Origin: Planobispora rosea
GTDB lineage: Bacteria; Actinomycetota; Actinomycetes; Streptosporangiales; Streptosporangiaceae
Length of the DNA: 64,000 nucleotides
Assembly: GCF_014648175.1 (NCBI RefSeq)
Contig: NZ_BMQP01000021.1
Location: 62,001 to 126,000 of the forward strand
Reading direction: 5' to 3'
In this document: one piece after another, positions 40,473 through 48,920 of the stretch
Layout of the letters: each line of letters begins with the position of its first letter
How positions within the stretch are numbered: the stretch's first letter is position 1
Program-made: the position numbers and the translations under genes
Notes under the pieces: generated by a model
Told to the model about the DNA's origin: nothing
Databases searched by the model: none
What the model saw: the letters and a program-made list of their open reading frames with translations, nothing else

Positions 40473-41822
40473 TCAGCCCGCGGCGGCGGTGCCGTACTCC
40501 TGCAGGAAGAGTGCCTCGGACACGATCGTGCGGCGGAGCTCGTCGATGACGAGCCGCTCGTTGGGCGCGTGGATCGAGGCGCCCTCGTCCTCGGCGCCGA
40601 AGAGCAGGATCTCGGCCGCCGGGAACTGCCGGACGAAGGTGGAGACCAGCGGGATCGAGCCGCCGGCGCCGACGTCGCGCGGGGGCCGGCCGTAGGCCCG
40701 CTCCATGGCGCGGTTCAGCGCCGAGCGGGCGGTGCCGCCGGTGTCGGACAGGAAGCCCGAACCGAGTGTGTAGTCGGTGAAGGCGACCTGGGCGCCCCAC
40801 GGGGTGACCTTGTCGAGGAAGTCGACCACGGCCTCCACGGTCGTCTTGGGGTCGCCCGCCGGGGGCACCCGGAGTGTGACGCGGGCCCGGGCGACGGACT
40901 GGACCGCGTTGATCGCGCCGGAGACGGTCGGCACGTCCAGACCGGTGACGGTGATGGCGTAGGAGGCCCAGAGGCGGTCGGCCAGCGAGCCGGAGCCGAC
41001 CAGCGAGACGCCGTCCAGCACGCCGGCGGTCTCGCGGAACTCCTCCTCGGACGGCCCGGCGCCCAGGAAGGTGCCGCGGGGCAGGCCGGGCACGCGGATG
41101 TCGCCGTTGTCGTCGTGCAGGGCCGCCAGCATCCGGATCAGCGCGGCGAGGGCGTCCGGGGCGGCGCCGCCGAACGAACCGCTGTGCGCGGACTCCTTCA
41201 GGGTGCGGACCTCGATCGTGAACGCGGCCATGCCGCGCAGCGAGGTGGTCACCGACGGGTCGCCCACGCGCGGGTTGCCGGTGTCGGCGACGATGATGGT
41301 GTCGGCCCGGAACAGTTCGGGGTTGCGCTCGACGAAGGCCTCCAGCCGCTCGCCGGCGTATTCCTCCTGGCCCTCGATGACGACCTTGATCCCCACCGGG
41401 AACCGGCCCTGGAAGACGCGGAGCGCGGCGACGTGGGAGATGACGCCGGACTTGTCGTCGGCGGCGCCGCGGCCGTAGATCGCGCCGTCGATCTCCGTTG
41501 GCTCAAAGGCGGGGGTGCGCCACAGGGCCGGGTCGCCGGCGGGCTGGACGTCGTAGTGCGCGTAGAGCAGCACGGTCGGAGCGCCGGGAGGGGCCGGGGC
41601 CTCGGCGTAGACGGCGGGGAAGCTTCCCTCGACCGGAATCTGCCGGACGTGCGGCAGTCCGGCGTCGCGCAGCAACTCCTCGGTCGCCGCCGCGGCCGCG
41701 TGCACGGGCTCCTCCGGGTGGCCGGGGAAGGCCACGGAGGGAATGGAGACGAGCCGCTTCAGGTCTTCGACTGCCCGGGGCATGCCCGCGGCGACGGCGC
41801 CCTCGATCTCGTCAGGAGTCAC
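40473..41822 (-). CDS. M20 family metallopeptidase (dipeptidase/carnosinase type)
   Basis: 449-residue di-zinc peptidase acting on dipeptides or N-acyl amino acids in the cytoplasm. Metal motifs: LLYAHYDVQPAG (His and Asp), IYGRGAADDKSG (bridging Asp), VIEGQEEYAG (catalytic Glu-Glu), ADTGNP, and C-terminal IHAPNERL (His). The dimerisation insert is ESAHSGSFGG. GTG at 41822 is preferred since GAGGGA stands 5-8 bases upstream; ATG at 41837 is five codons longer. Single gene with its own terminator. Confidence 0.92.
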   Translation of the reverse strand: MTPDEIEGAVAAGMPRAVEDLKRLVSIPSVAFPGHPEEPVHAAAAATEELLRDAGLPHVRQIPVEGSFPAVYAEAPAPPGAPTVLLYAHYDVQPAGDPALWRTPAFEPTEIDGAIYGRGAADDKSGVISHVAALRVFQGRFPVGIKVVIEGQEEYAGERLEAFVERNPELFRADTIIVADTGNPRVGDPSVTTSLRGMAAFTIEVRTLKESAHSGSFGGAAPDALAALIRMLAALHDDNGDIRVPGLPRGTFLGAGPSEEEFRETAGVLDGVSLVGSGSLADRLWASYAITVTGLDVPTVSGAINAVQSVARARVTLRVPPAGDPKTTVEAVVDFLDKVTPWGAQVAFTDYTLGSGFLSDTGGTARSALNRAMERAYGRPPRDVGAGGSIPLVSTFVRQFPAAEILLFGAEDEGASIHAPNERLVIDELRRTIVSEALFLQEYGTAAAG

Positions 41823-42099
41823 GACGTTCCCTCGCATCTCAGTATGTGGTCCCCCTATTGCAGCACAGGCGGGGAGGCGCCACGTCCGTGTCCGGCGCCT
41901 TACCCCATGATTCCGGAGCTCGGGGCCGCCCCCCGGAAGCGACCTGATCACTGCCCGATCAGTGTCGCGGATTTCGTCGTTGTTACATGAGCGTTTTGCG
42001 GATTCCAAGGTTCTTACATCATGAATCAACGCTTTCACTTGGCAAAAGGACGGTTGGCATGCACACTGTGGGAAGCCAGCTCACTGAGGGAAGATTTTT
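41823..42099 (+). promoter_or_regulatory. Promoter region of peptidase and aminotransferase genes
   Basis: About 277 bases between divergent genes, without an ORF worth naming. The part before the aminotransferase (42000-42099) is AT-richer, with a repeated TTGGCA (42041 and 42056) that may include a -35; GAGGGA 8 bases before the ATG at 42100 is the ribosome site. Confidence 0.4.
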
Positions 42100-43494
42100 A
42101 TGACCTATCCGGAAAACACCGACGTCGCGTCGGTCATGAAGGCCGCGCAGGACAACCTGTGGATGCACTTCACCCGGCACGGTGCCTACCAGGACGCCGA
42201 GGTGCCGATGATCGTGCGAGGCGAGGGCGCCTACGTCTACGACGTCCACGGCAAGCGCTACCTCGACGGCCTCGCCGGACTCTTCGTCGTCCAGGCCGGG
42301 CACGGCCGCAGCGAGCTGGCCGAGGCCGCCGCCAAGCAGGCCCAGGAGCTGGCGTTCTTCCCCCTGTGGTCGTACGCCCACCCCAAGGCCGCCGAGCTCG
42401 CCCAGCGGCTGGCCGAGCAGACCCCCGGCGACCTCAACCGGGTCTTCTTCACCACCGGCGGCGGTGAGGCCGTCGAGACCGCGTGGAAGCTCGCCAAGCA
42501 GTACTTCAAGATGACCGGCAAGCCGCTCAAGCACAAGGTCATCAGCCGCCAGATCGCCTACCACGGCACCCCGCAGGGCGCCCTGTCGATCACCGGGATC
42601 CCGCTGTTCAAGCAGATGTTCGAGCCGCTGGTGCCGGGCTCGGTCCGGGTGCCGAACACCAACCACTACCGCGCCGACGAGATCACCGGCGTGGCCGGCA
42701 TGACCCCGGAGCAGTACGGCTACTGGGCCGCCGAGCGCGTCGCCCGCGCCATCGAGATGGAGGGCCCGGACACCGTGGCCGCCGTCTTCGTCGAGCCGGT
42801 GCAGAACGCCGGCGGCTGTTTCCCGCCGCCGCCCGGCTACTTCCAGCGCCTGCGCGAGATCTGCGACGAGTACGACGTGCTGCTCGTCTCCGACGAGGTC
42901 ATCTGCGCCTTCGGCCGCCTCGGCACCATGTTCGGCGGGCAGAAGTTCGACTACGTCCCCGACATCATCACCTGCGCCAAGGGCATGACCAGCGGTTACT
43001 CGCCGATCGGTGCCATGATCGCTTCTGAGCGTCTCTTCGAGCCGTTCAAGCAGCCCACCGAGATGTTCGCCCACGGTTACACCTTCGGCGGTCACCCCGT
43101 CTCCGCGGCGGTGGCCCTGGCCAACCTCGACCTCTTCGAGCGCGAGGACCTGCTCGGCCACGTGACCCGTAACGAGCCCGTCTTCCGCTCCACTCTCGAA
43201 CGCCTCCACGACCTGCCGATCGTCGGCGACGTGCGCGGCTCCGGATTCTTCTGGGGCATCGAGCTCGTCAAGGACAAGGCGACCAAGGAGACGTTCACCG
43301 CCGACGAGTCCGAGCGCATGCTCCGCGGCTTCCTGTCCAAGGCCCTCTTCGACGCGGGCCTGTACTGCCGCGCCGACGATCGCGGAGACCCCGTGATCCA
43401 GCTCGCGCCCCCGCTCATCTGCGGGCCCAAGGAGTTCGACGAGATCGAGTCGATGCTCCGCTCCGTGCTGACCGAGGCATGGAACCGGCTCTAG
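42100..43494 (+). CDS. Class III PLP-dependent aminotransferase (omega-amino acid:pyruvate type)
   Basis: 464 residues; transfers an omega- or beta-amino group to pyruvate, giving alanine. PLP-binding features: FFTTGGGEAVETAWKLAKQY, HG after SRQIAY, VSDEVICAFGRLG (Asp that contacts the pyridine), and Schiff-base Lys in CAKGMTSGYSPIGAM. The following gene encodes alanine dehydrogenase, which would deaminate the alanine formed and regenerate pyruvate, so the pair is a coherent amine/beta-alanine-type catabolic unit. Donor substrate not determinable. Confidence 0.92.
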   Translation: MTYPENTDVASVMKAAQDNLWMHFTRHGAYQDAEVPMIVRGEGAYVYDVHGKRYLDGLAGLFVVQAGHGRSELAEAAAKQAQELAFFPLWSYAHPKAAELAQRLAEQTPGDLNRVFFTTGGGEAVETAWKLAKQYFKMTGKPLKHKVISRQIAYHGTPQGALSITGIPLFKQMFEPLVPGSVRVPNTNHYRADEITGVAGMTPEQYGYWAAERVARAIEMEGPDTVAAVFVEPVQNAGGCFPPPPGYFQRLREICDEYDVLLVSDEVICAFGRLGTMFGGQKFDYVPDIITCAKGMTSGYSPIGAMIASERLFEPFKQPTEMFAHGYTFGGHPVSAAVALANLDLFEREDLLGHVTRNEPVFRSTLERLHDLPIVGDVRGSGFFWGIELVKDKATKETFTADESERMLRGFLSKALFDAGLYCRADDRGDPVIQLAPPLICGPKEFDEIESMLRSVLTEAWNRL

Positions 43495-43561
43495 GGCCCA
43501 AAAAGCCCTGAAGGCTCCCCACCCCCCTCTCTCTACCGAGAGCTCCTGAAAGGAAACCTCC

Positions 43562-44677
43562 GTGAAGATCGGTGTGCCCACCGAGGTCAAGAACCACGAG
43601 TACCGCGTCGCGGCCACCCCCGCGGGCGTGCACGAGCTGGTCCGCCACGGCCACGAGGTGGTCATCCAGCGCGGTGCCGGACTCGGCTCGCACCTGCCCG
43701 ACGAGGACTACCTCGCGGCCGGCGCCAAGATCCTCGACACCGCCGACGAGGTGTGGGGCGAGGCCGACATGATCCTCAAGGTCAAGGAGCCCATCGCGGA
43801 GGAGTACCACCGCATGCGCTCCGGTCAGGTGCTCTTCACCTACCTGCACCTGGCGGCCGGCAAGGCGTGCGCGGAGGCCCTGCTGGAGCGCCGGGTCACC
43901 GGCATCGCCTACGAGACCGTCCAGGTCGGCAACACCCTGCCGCTGCTCGCCCCGATGTCCGAGGTCGCGGGCCGCCTCGCCCCGCAGGTCGGCGCCTACA
44001 ACCTGATGCGCTTCAACGGCGGCCGGGGCGTGCTGCCCGGCGGCGTGCCCGGCGTGGCCCCGGCCAAGGTCGTCGTCATCGGCGCCGGCGTCTCGGGCCT
44101 CAACGCCGCGCAGATCGCGGTCGGCATGGGCGCGGACGTCACCGTCCTCGACCTCAACATCGACCGCCTGCGGCACATCGACGCCATCTACCAGGGCCGC
44201 CTGAAGACCCTCGTCTCGACCTCCTACGCGATCGAGAAGGAGGTCCTGGAGGCCGACCTGGTCATCGGCGCGGTGCTGATCCCGGGGGCCAAGGCTCCGA
44301 CCCTCGTCTCCAACGATCTGGTCTCCCGCATGAAGCCGGGCTCCGTGCTCGTCGACATCGCCATCGACCAGGGCGGCTGCTTCGAGGACTCCCGCCCGAC
44401 CACGCACGCCGAGCCGACCTACACGGTCCACAACTCGATCTTCTACTGCGTGGCCAACATGCCGGGTTCGGTGGCCAACACCTCCACCTACGCGCTGACC
44501 AACGCGACCCTGCCGTACGCGGTCAAGCTCGCGAACCTGGGCTGGAAGGCCGCCCTCCGGCAGGACGCCGGTCTCGCGCCGGGCCTGAACACCCACGCGG
44601 GCCTGCTGACCAACGAGCCGGTCGCGGTCGCCCTCGGCCTGCCGTTCACGCCGGTCTCCGCGGTGCTGGACGCCTGA
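43562..44677 (+). CDS. ald: Alanine dehydrogenase
   Basis: 371 residues, the normal length. NAD-dependent interconversion of L-alanine and pyruvate plus ammonia. Signatures: MKIGVPTEVKNHEYRVAATPAGVHELVRHGHEV, KVKEPIAEEY, and the NAD site VVVIGAGVSGLNAAQIAVGMGADVTVLD (GxGxxG). Active-site Lys (KEP) and His (YLHLAA) are present. GTG start with AAAGGAAA upstream. It follows the aminotransferase by 67 bases, with a small AGGGC/GCCCT hairpin (43493-43509) between. The stop codon lies in a short duplicated GCCTGATCGCC. Confidence 0.95.
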   Translation: MKIGVPTEVKNHEYRVAATPAGVHELVRHGHEVVIQRGAGLGSHLPDEDYLAAGAKILDTADEVWGEADMILKVKEPIAEEYHRMRSGQVLFTYLHLAAGKACAEALLERRVTGIAYETVQVGNTLPLLAPMSEVAGRLAPQVGAYNLMRFNGGRGVLPGGVPGVAPAKVVVIGAGVSGLNAAQIAVGMGADVTVLDLNIDRLRHIDAIYQGRLKTLVSTSYAIEKEVLEADLVIGAVLIPGAKAPTLVSNDLVSRMKPGSVLVDIAIDQGGCFEDSRPTTHAEPTYTVHNSIFYCVANMPGSVANTSTYALTNATLPYAVKLANLGWKAALRQDAGLAPGLNTHAGLLTNEPVAVALGLPFTPVSAVLDA

Positions 44678-44693
44678 TCGCCGCCTGGTCGCC
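44672..44693 (+). repeat. 11-bp tandem duplication spanning the ald stop codon
   Basis: GCCTGATCGCC (44672-44682, containing the TGA) is followed directly by GCCTGGTCGCC. Diverged CTGGTCACC-like copies continue to about 44725. Confidence 0.65.
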
Positions 44694-44753
44694 GTCTATC
44701 TGGTCACCAGCTGGTCATCGCCCGCGTCACCGCCCGCCCGTGAAGGCGGGGTC

Positions 44754-46223
44754 TCACTGGAAGCCGAGACGGGTCCGGAGCTCGCGGGCGGTGGCCAGAA
44801 CGTGCTCGATCTCCGCCGGGGTGGGCCAGGGGGCGTTGCCCGGCCGCAGCAGGGCCGTCCACACCGCGCCCAGGTGCTCGACGGCCCCCCGGTACAGCCC
44901 GCTCCGCGCGGTCAGCCAGTCGACGGCGCCGGCCCGTTCGTGCAGCGGCCGGGTGACGAGGTCCCAGGTGGCGAGGATCTCGGTCAGGTCGGCGACCTTG
45001 AGCGGAGCGCCGTCCCGGTGGGCCACGGCGGCGGCCGTCAGCCGGGCCCGGGCGACGAGCTCGGGCTCGGCGATCCGCTCCCAGACCGGCGCCGGCGGCG
45101 ACGGCGGCCCGGACTCGCCCGCACGGGGCTCGGGGACGCGGGGAGTCTCGCGGGTGGAGCCGACGCAGGGAGTCTCGTGCGGGGACCCGGTCACCGCGAG
45201 CAGCGAGCCGAGTTCGGCCGCCGCCCGCGGGTGCCCGGCCCGCGCGGCCTGACGGAACCAGTGCTCCCCGCCCCGCAGGTCACCCAGCTCCGCGATGAGC
45301 AGCAGGCCGAAGTGGAACGCGGACTCCGGGTCTCCGCCGGCCGCGGCCCGGCCGAACCAGTGGCCGGCCCCCTGCACGTCTCCCAGCTCCACGCACACGA
45401 ACCCGGCGGTCCGCTGGTCCTCCACCCGGCCCGCCCGGGCGGCCCGTTCGAACCAGGCGCGGGCGGTGCGCAGGTCGCCCCGTGACAGCGCGATCCCGCC
45501 GAGCTGCGAGGCGGCTCCTGCGTGCTCGTTGCCCGCGGCCATCCGGTAGAAGGCCTCGGCGCCCTCGGGGTCGCGATTGGCCGCCAGAAGCAGCCCCAGA
45601 TGGTAGGCCGCGTCCATGTGACCGCCCTGGGCGGCCCGCTCCCACCACAGCAGCGCCTCGTTCTCCTCTCCCGAACCGTAGGCGAGGAACCCCAGGTCGT
45701 GGGCGGAGGCCGCATCGCCGTCCAGGGCCGCCCTGCGGTGCCACTCCCGGGCCGCCTGGACGTCTCCGCTCTCCTCGTGGATGAGCGCGAGCCGCCGGGC
45801 CGCGGGCCGGAACCCCGCCTGCGCGGCCGACTCGAACCACCGCCGGGCGGTCCTCAGGTCGCCGCGCTGCTCCAGCAGCAACGTCGCCAGGTTCAGCGCG
45901 GCCTCGGCGTCACCGGCCTCGGCGGCCAGCTCGTACCACCGCACGGCCTCGTCGAGGCTGCCGTGCTTCTCGTGCCAGATGCCGAGGTTGTAGGCGCTGT
46001 CGAGGTTGCCCGCCGCGGCGGCGCGCTCCCACCAGTGCCGCGCCGCCGAACGGTCTCCGCACTGCGCGTGATGGCGGCCGAGCAGGTGCGCGGCATTCGC
46101 GTCACCCTTGCGCGCAGCCTCCATCAACTCGGCATGTCCTTCCACGCCCGCCTCGTGCGCGGCTCCCCGGGGAGCGGGTACGAGGACCGCGGCCGCCTCC
46201 GGATCGCCTGGCCACCACCCCAT
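44754..46223 (-). CDS. Sel1/TPR-repeat protein
   Basis: 489 residues. About nine Sel1-like repeats of roughly 36 residues fill residues 30-330 (pattern GDxxAAxxWxERAAxAGxxxAAxxLG), forming a solenoid for protein-protein contacts. A Pro/Thr/Glu linker (about 345-375, with repeated ETP and tandem nucleotide repeats) joins a C-terminal helical domain (about 380-489) without known family. ATG start with GAGGAGG 7 bases upstream. Cytoplasmic; no signal. Partner unknown; no kinase or secretion gene is next to it. Confidence 0.88.
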   Translation of the reverse strand: MGWWPGDPEAAAVLVPAPRGAAHEAGVEGHAELMEAARKGDANAAHLLGRHHAQCGDRSAARHWWERAAAAGNLDSAYNLGIWHEKHGSLDEAVRWYELAAEAGDAEAALNLATLLLEQRGDLRTARRWFESAAQAGFRPAARRLALIHEESGDVQAAREWHRRAALDGDAASAHDLGFLAYGSGEENEALLWWERAAQGGHMDAAYHLGLLLAANRDPEGAEAFYRMAAGNEHAGAASQLGGIALSRGDLRTARAWFERAARAGRVEDQRTAGFVCVELGDVQGAGHWFGRAAAGGDPESAFHFGLLLIAELGDLRGGEHWFRQAARAGHPRAAAELGSLLAVTGSPHETPCVGSTRETPRVPEPRAGESGPPSPPAPVWERIAEPELVARARLTAAAVAHRDGAPLKVADLTEILATWDLVTRPLHERAGAVDWLTARSGLYRGAVEHLGAVWTALLRPGNAPWPTPAEIEHVLATARELRTRLGFQ

Positions 46224-46307
46224 GTCTCATCCTCCTCGCCACCTGCAAGAGTGGCACGTGATCGCGCGAATGCGGAGGGTAATCGGGCGTTCGCTTGTTG
46301 GGAGCGC

Positions 46308-47453
46308 TCAGGCGAAAGTGATGAAGCCCGTGTACATCCCCATCGAGCAGACGTAGCGCAGCGATCCCGGACGCTGCGGGCCGAGCCGCACGACCGCCGG
46401 GAGCGCCACGTCACGCCCGTCGACGGTGAGCGTCCGGGCGCAGCCGGGGTTCCCCGCCACGTGGAAGGCGATCTCGACGGGCACGCCCGCGCGGGCGGTC
46501 ACGATGCCGGGACGGTAACCGCGGTCCGTCGCCCAGACGTCGATCCGCTGCACACCGTCCGCCGCACCCGGCCGTCCCGCGGCCGGTTGTACGGCCGGCG
46601 GTCCGGAGGGATCGGGGAGCCAGCCGCCCAGGCGCAGCCCCGAGGACGCGGTCCACAGCCCGGCGGCCAGCGCGAGCACCCCCGCCACCGCCGCCAGCCG
46701 GGTCGCGGCGATCCGCTGTACGACCAGGCCGAGCAGGGCGAACGCGGGCGCCGTCCCCGCCACGAACCCCGCCATGACCGCCGCCCCGCCCAGCGCGGAC
46801 CCGCTGGAGACGGCGACCGTCTGGGTGCTGAGGGTGACCCCGCACGGCAGCAGGACCGTCACCGCTCCCAGCAGCACCGCCCGCCCGCCGATCGGCACGG
46901 TCCTCGCGGCGTGAACGATCCCCCTGGCAGGAGGGGTCCCCTCGGCAGGGGAGACCCCTTCGGCGGGGGTGGTCGCCTGGGCGCAGGCGGTCCCTTCGGC
47001 GCAGGCGGTCCCTTGGGCGGGGGCGGTCCCAGAGGCGAGGCGCGGTGTCTTGCGCGGCGGACACGCACGGGCTCCGCGCAGGAGCAGGCGCAGGCCGAAT
47101 CCGGCGACCACGATCCCGGCCGCGACCAGCAGCGCCGCGCGTGTTGCGGGCGCCAGCCGTACGGCCGAGCCCAGCAGGCCCAGCAGCGCCCCGGCCACGA
47201 CGTGGGAGGCCAGCCGCCCGGTGAGGAACAGGCCGACGACCTTCGGGCCGGAGGTCAGGCCCGCGAGCAGGCCGCCCTGCACGGCCGTACACGAGGCGGC
47301 GCCCGCCACCAGCCCGGCGGCGAGCCCCCCGACGAACAGCGCGACCGGCCCCACGCTCAGCGAGCGGCCGGGATCGCGATCCAGGTCCCCACGGCTCGAC
47401 GGTAGCCGCCCCCGCCGGGAGCGAACAGTGACACTCTCATCACCCGACGGCAC
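46308..47453 (-). CDS. TauE/SafE (UreH/DsbD-like) membrane protein fused to a cupredoxin-like domain
   Basis: 381 residues. Residues 30-290: six or so helices of the sulphite-exporter/DsbD-related type, with paired motifs GAASCTAVQGGLLAGL and LLPCGVTLSTQTVAV, whose Cys-Pro/Gln positions recall metal- or thiol-handling transporters. Between them is a low-complexity loop (about 140-180) with repeats such as GTACAEGTACAQ. The C-terminal 100 residues form a cupredoxin-like domain (VWATDRGYRPGIVTARAGVPVEIAF ... LRYVCSMGMYTGFI) with Cys and Met usable as copper ligands. A role in copper or thiol homeostasis is likely. GTG start at 47453 is tentative. Confidence 0.82.
   Translation of the reverse strand: MPSGDESVTVRSRRGRLPSSRGDLDRDPGRSLSVGPVALFVGGLAAGLVAGAASCTAVQGGLLAGLTSGPKVVGLFLTGRLASHVVAGALLGLLGSAVRLAPATRAALLVAAGIVVAGFGLRLLLRGARACPPRKTPRLASGTAPAQGTACAEGTACAQATTPAEGVSPAEGTPPARGIVHAARTVPIGGRAVLLGAVTVLLPCGVTLSTQTVAVSSGSALGGAAVMAGFVAGTAPAFALLGLVVQRIAATRLAAVAGVLALAAGLWTASSGLRLGGWLPDPSGPPAVQPAAGRPGAADGVQRIDVWATDRGYRPGIVTARAGVPVEIAFHVAGNPGCARTLTVDGRDVALPAVVRLGPQRPGSLRYVCSMGMYTGFITFA
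46930..47030 (-). repeat. Short tandem repeats encoding a Cys/Ala/Pro loop
   Basis: Several diverged 18-21 base units related to GCAGGCGGTCCCTTCGGC encode the low-complexity loop of the TauE/cupredoxin protein. Copies around 46980-47030 are most alike, suggesting recent slippage. Confidence 0.65.
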
Positions 47454-47478
47454 CGGCGCCTGCGCGGGCCGTGGGAGC

Positions 47479-48108
47479 TCAGGTCCGTTTGAGGGCCTTC
47501 TCGAAGATCGAGGTGTCGAGGGTGAAGTCGACGGGCGCGGGGAGGTGGAGCTCGCTGCCCACGGCGACGCGGGAGACCGTCTGGTACTCGCCCCCCTTGG
47601 GGGCGCTGAAGACCGTCACGGTGGCGGGGGTGGCGACGGGGTCGATGAGGAGCATGACGGGGACCAGGCCCATGGCGTAGAGGTCGGGCTTCCGTTCGCG
47701 GTCGTCGATGACGCTGCCGGGCGAGACGATCTCAGCGACCATGATCAGGCCGGAGGAGAGGAGCTCGCGCGTGCCCCAGCGCGGGCAGTCGGCCGGGGCC
47801 AGGACGAAGTCCGGCTCGACCGGCTCGCGGGAGCCGTCGATGCAGACGTCGACGTTGCCGGGATATGCGCGCCAGTCACGATCCATGACCAATGCTCGAA
47901 GAGCGTCGTAGATCAGTGTGGCGGTCCAGCCGTGCTCGGGGGTGCCTACCGGACTCACTATCAGACTTCCGTTGATGACTTCGGTCCGCAGCCCGGGGAG
48001 CTGCGGGAGCGCGTCGAACAGCTCGCGCGCGGTGCTGGGCAGGGGCCGGGACGCGGTCTCGGGGGTGGGCCGCAGGTCGGCGTGCTCTCGCCGCGAGGTC
48101 ATGACCAT
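47479..48108 (-). CDS. Uma2 family (DUF820) endonuclease-like protein
   Basis: About 209 residues of the PD-(D/E)XK nuclease superfamily, common and multi-copy in actinomycetes and cyanobacteria; role usually unknown. Fold markers: EVINGSLIVSPVGTPEHG, VEPDFVLAP (Asp), LIMVAEIVSPGSVIDDRERKPDLYAMGLVPVMLLIDP (Glu and the Lys of the catalytic core). ATG at 48108 is preferred as GAAGGGA is 9 bases upstream, while the GTG at 48114 is too close to that site. No toxin or mobile neighbours. Confidence 0.88.
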   Translation of the reverse strand: MVMTSRREHADLRPTPETASRPLPSTARELFDALPQLPGLRTEVINGSLIVSPVGTPEHGWTATLIYDALRALVMDRDWRAYPGNVDVCIDGSREPVEPDFVLAPADCPRWGTRELLSSGLIMVAEIVSPGSVIDDRERKPDLYAMGLVPVMLLIDPVATPATVTVFSAPKGGEYQTVSRVAVGSELHLPAPVDFTLDTSIFEKALKRT

Positions 48109-48178
48109 GATCACGTGTCCCTTCGTGTTCCCGTGAACACGGTCAGTATCGCAAACGCCTGGTCGGATCGCGACGGAT

Positions 48179-48826
48179 TCACGCCCAGCCGGGGCGGACC
48201 AGGCCGCTCTCGTAGGCGATGACGACGAGCTGGGCGCGGTCGCGGGCGTGCAGCTTCATCATGGTGCGGCTGACGTGGGTCTTGGCGGTGGCCGGGCTCA
48301 TGAAGAGCTTCCCGGCGATCTCGTCGTTGGTCATGCCGGTGCCGACCAGGGCGAGGACCTCGCGCTCCCGGTCGGTGAGCGGCGACAGGTCCAGCGAGGA
48401 CTCCGGCCGCTTGGCGCGGCTGGCGTACTCGGCGATGAGGCGGCGGGTCACGCCGGGGGAGAGCAGGGCGTCGCCGGCGGCGACGACGCGGACGGCCTGG
48501 ATCAGCTCGGTGGGCTCGGTGTCCTTGACCAGGAAGCCGCTGGCGCCGTTGCGCAGGGCCTCGAAGACGTACTCGTCCAGCTCAAACGTGGTCAGAATGA
48601 TGATCTTCGGTCCGGGGGGCATCCGCCGGGTGGCCTCCAGCCCGTCCATGCCGGGCATCCGGATGTCCATCAGGATCACGTCCGGCCGGTGCTCGCCGGC
48701 CAGCGCGATGGCCTCGGCCCCGTCGGCGGCCTCGCCCACCACGGTCATCCCGGGCTGGGCGTCGAGCAGGGCCCGGAACCCGGCCCTGACCAGGGCCTGG
48801 TCGTCGGCGAGAACAATGCTGATCAT
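48179..48826 (-). CDS. NarL/FixJ-type response regulator
   Basis: 215 residues. Receiver domain with Asp cluster ADDQALV, phosphoacceptor Asp in DVILMDIRMPGMDGLEA, and Lys in FLVKDTEPTE; C-terminal LuxR-type HTH LTDREREVLALVGTGMTNDEIAGKLFMSPATAKTHVSRTMMKL. ATG at 48826 has GGAG eight bases upstream. Downstream of, and paired with, the histidine kinase; the pair is transcribed leftward. Target genes not visible. Confidence 0.95.
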   Translation of the reverse strand: MISIVLADDQALVRAGFRALLDAQPGMTVVGEAADGAEAIALAGEHRPDVILMDIRMPGMDGLEATRRMPPGPKIIILTTFELDEYVFEALRNGASGFLVKDTEPTELIQAVRVVAAGDALLSPGVTRRLIAEYASRAKRPESSLDLSPLTDREREVLALVGTGMTNDEIAGKLFMSPATAKTHVSRTMMKLHARDRAQLVVIAYESGLVRPGWA

Positions 48827-48878
48827 GTCGTTCGCTCCGGTGACCACGTCGTCTCCTCCCGAGGCGTCGGGGCCCCTC

Positions 48879-48920
48879 CCGAGGTCATGGGATCTCCTCC
48901 CGAGGTCATGGGGTCTCCTC
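48879..48920 (-). repeat. 21-bp tandem duplication spanning the histidine-kinase stop codon
   Basis: Two 21-base units (48879-48899 and 48900-48920) differ at one base only. On the minus strand each contains GAGGAGAYCCCATGA, i.e. the last kinase codons plus TGA, so the 3' end has been copied into the kinase-regulator spacer. A third, diverged unit lies at 48855-48878. Confidence 0.8.
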
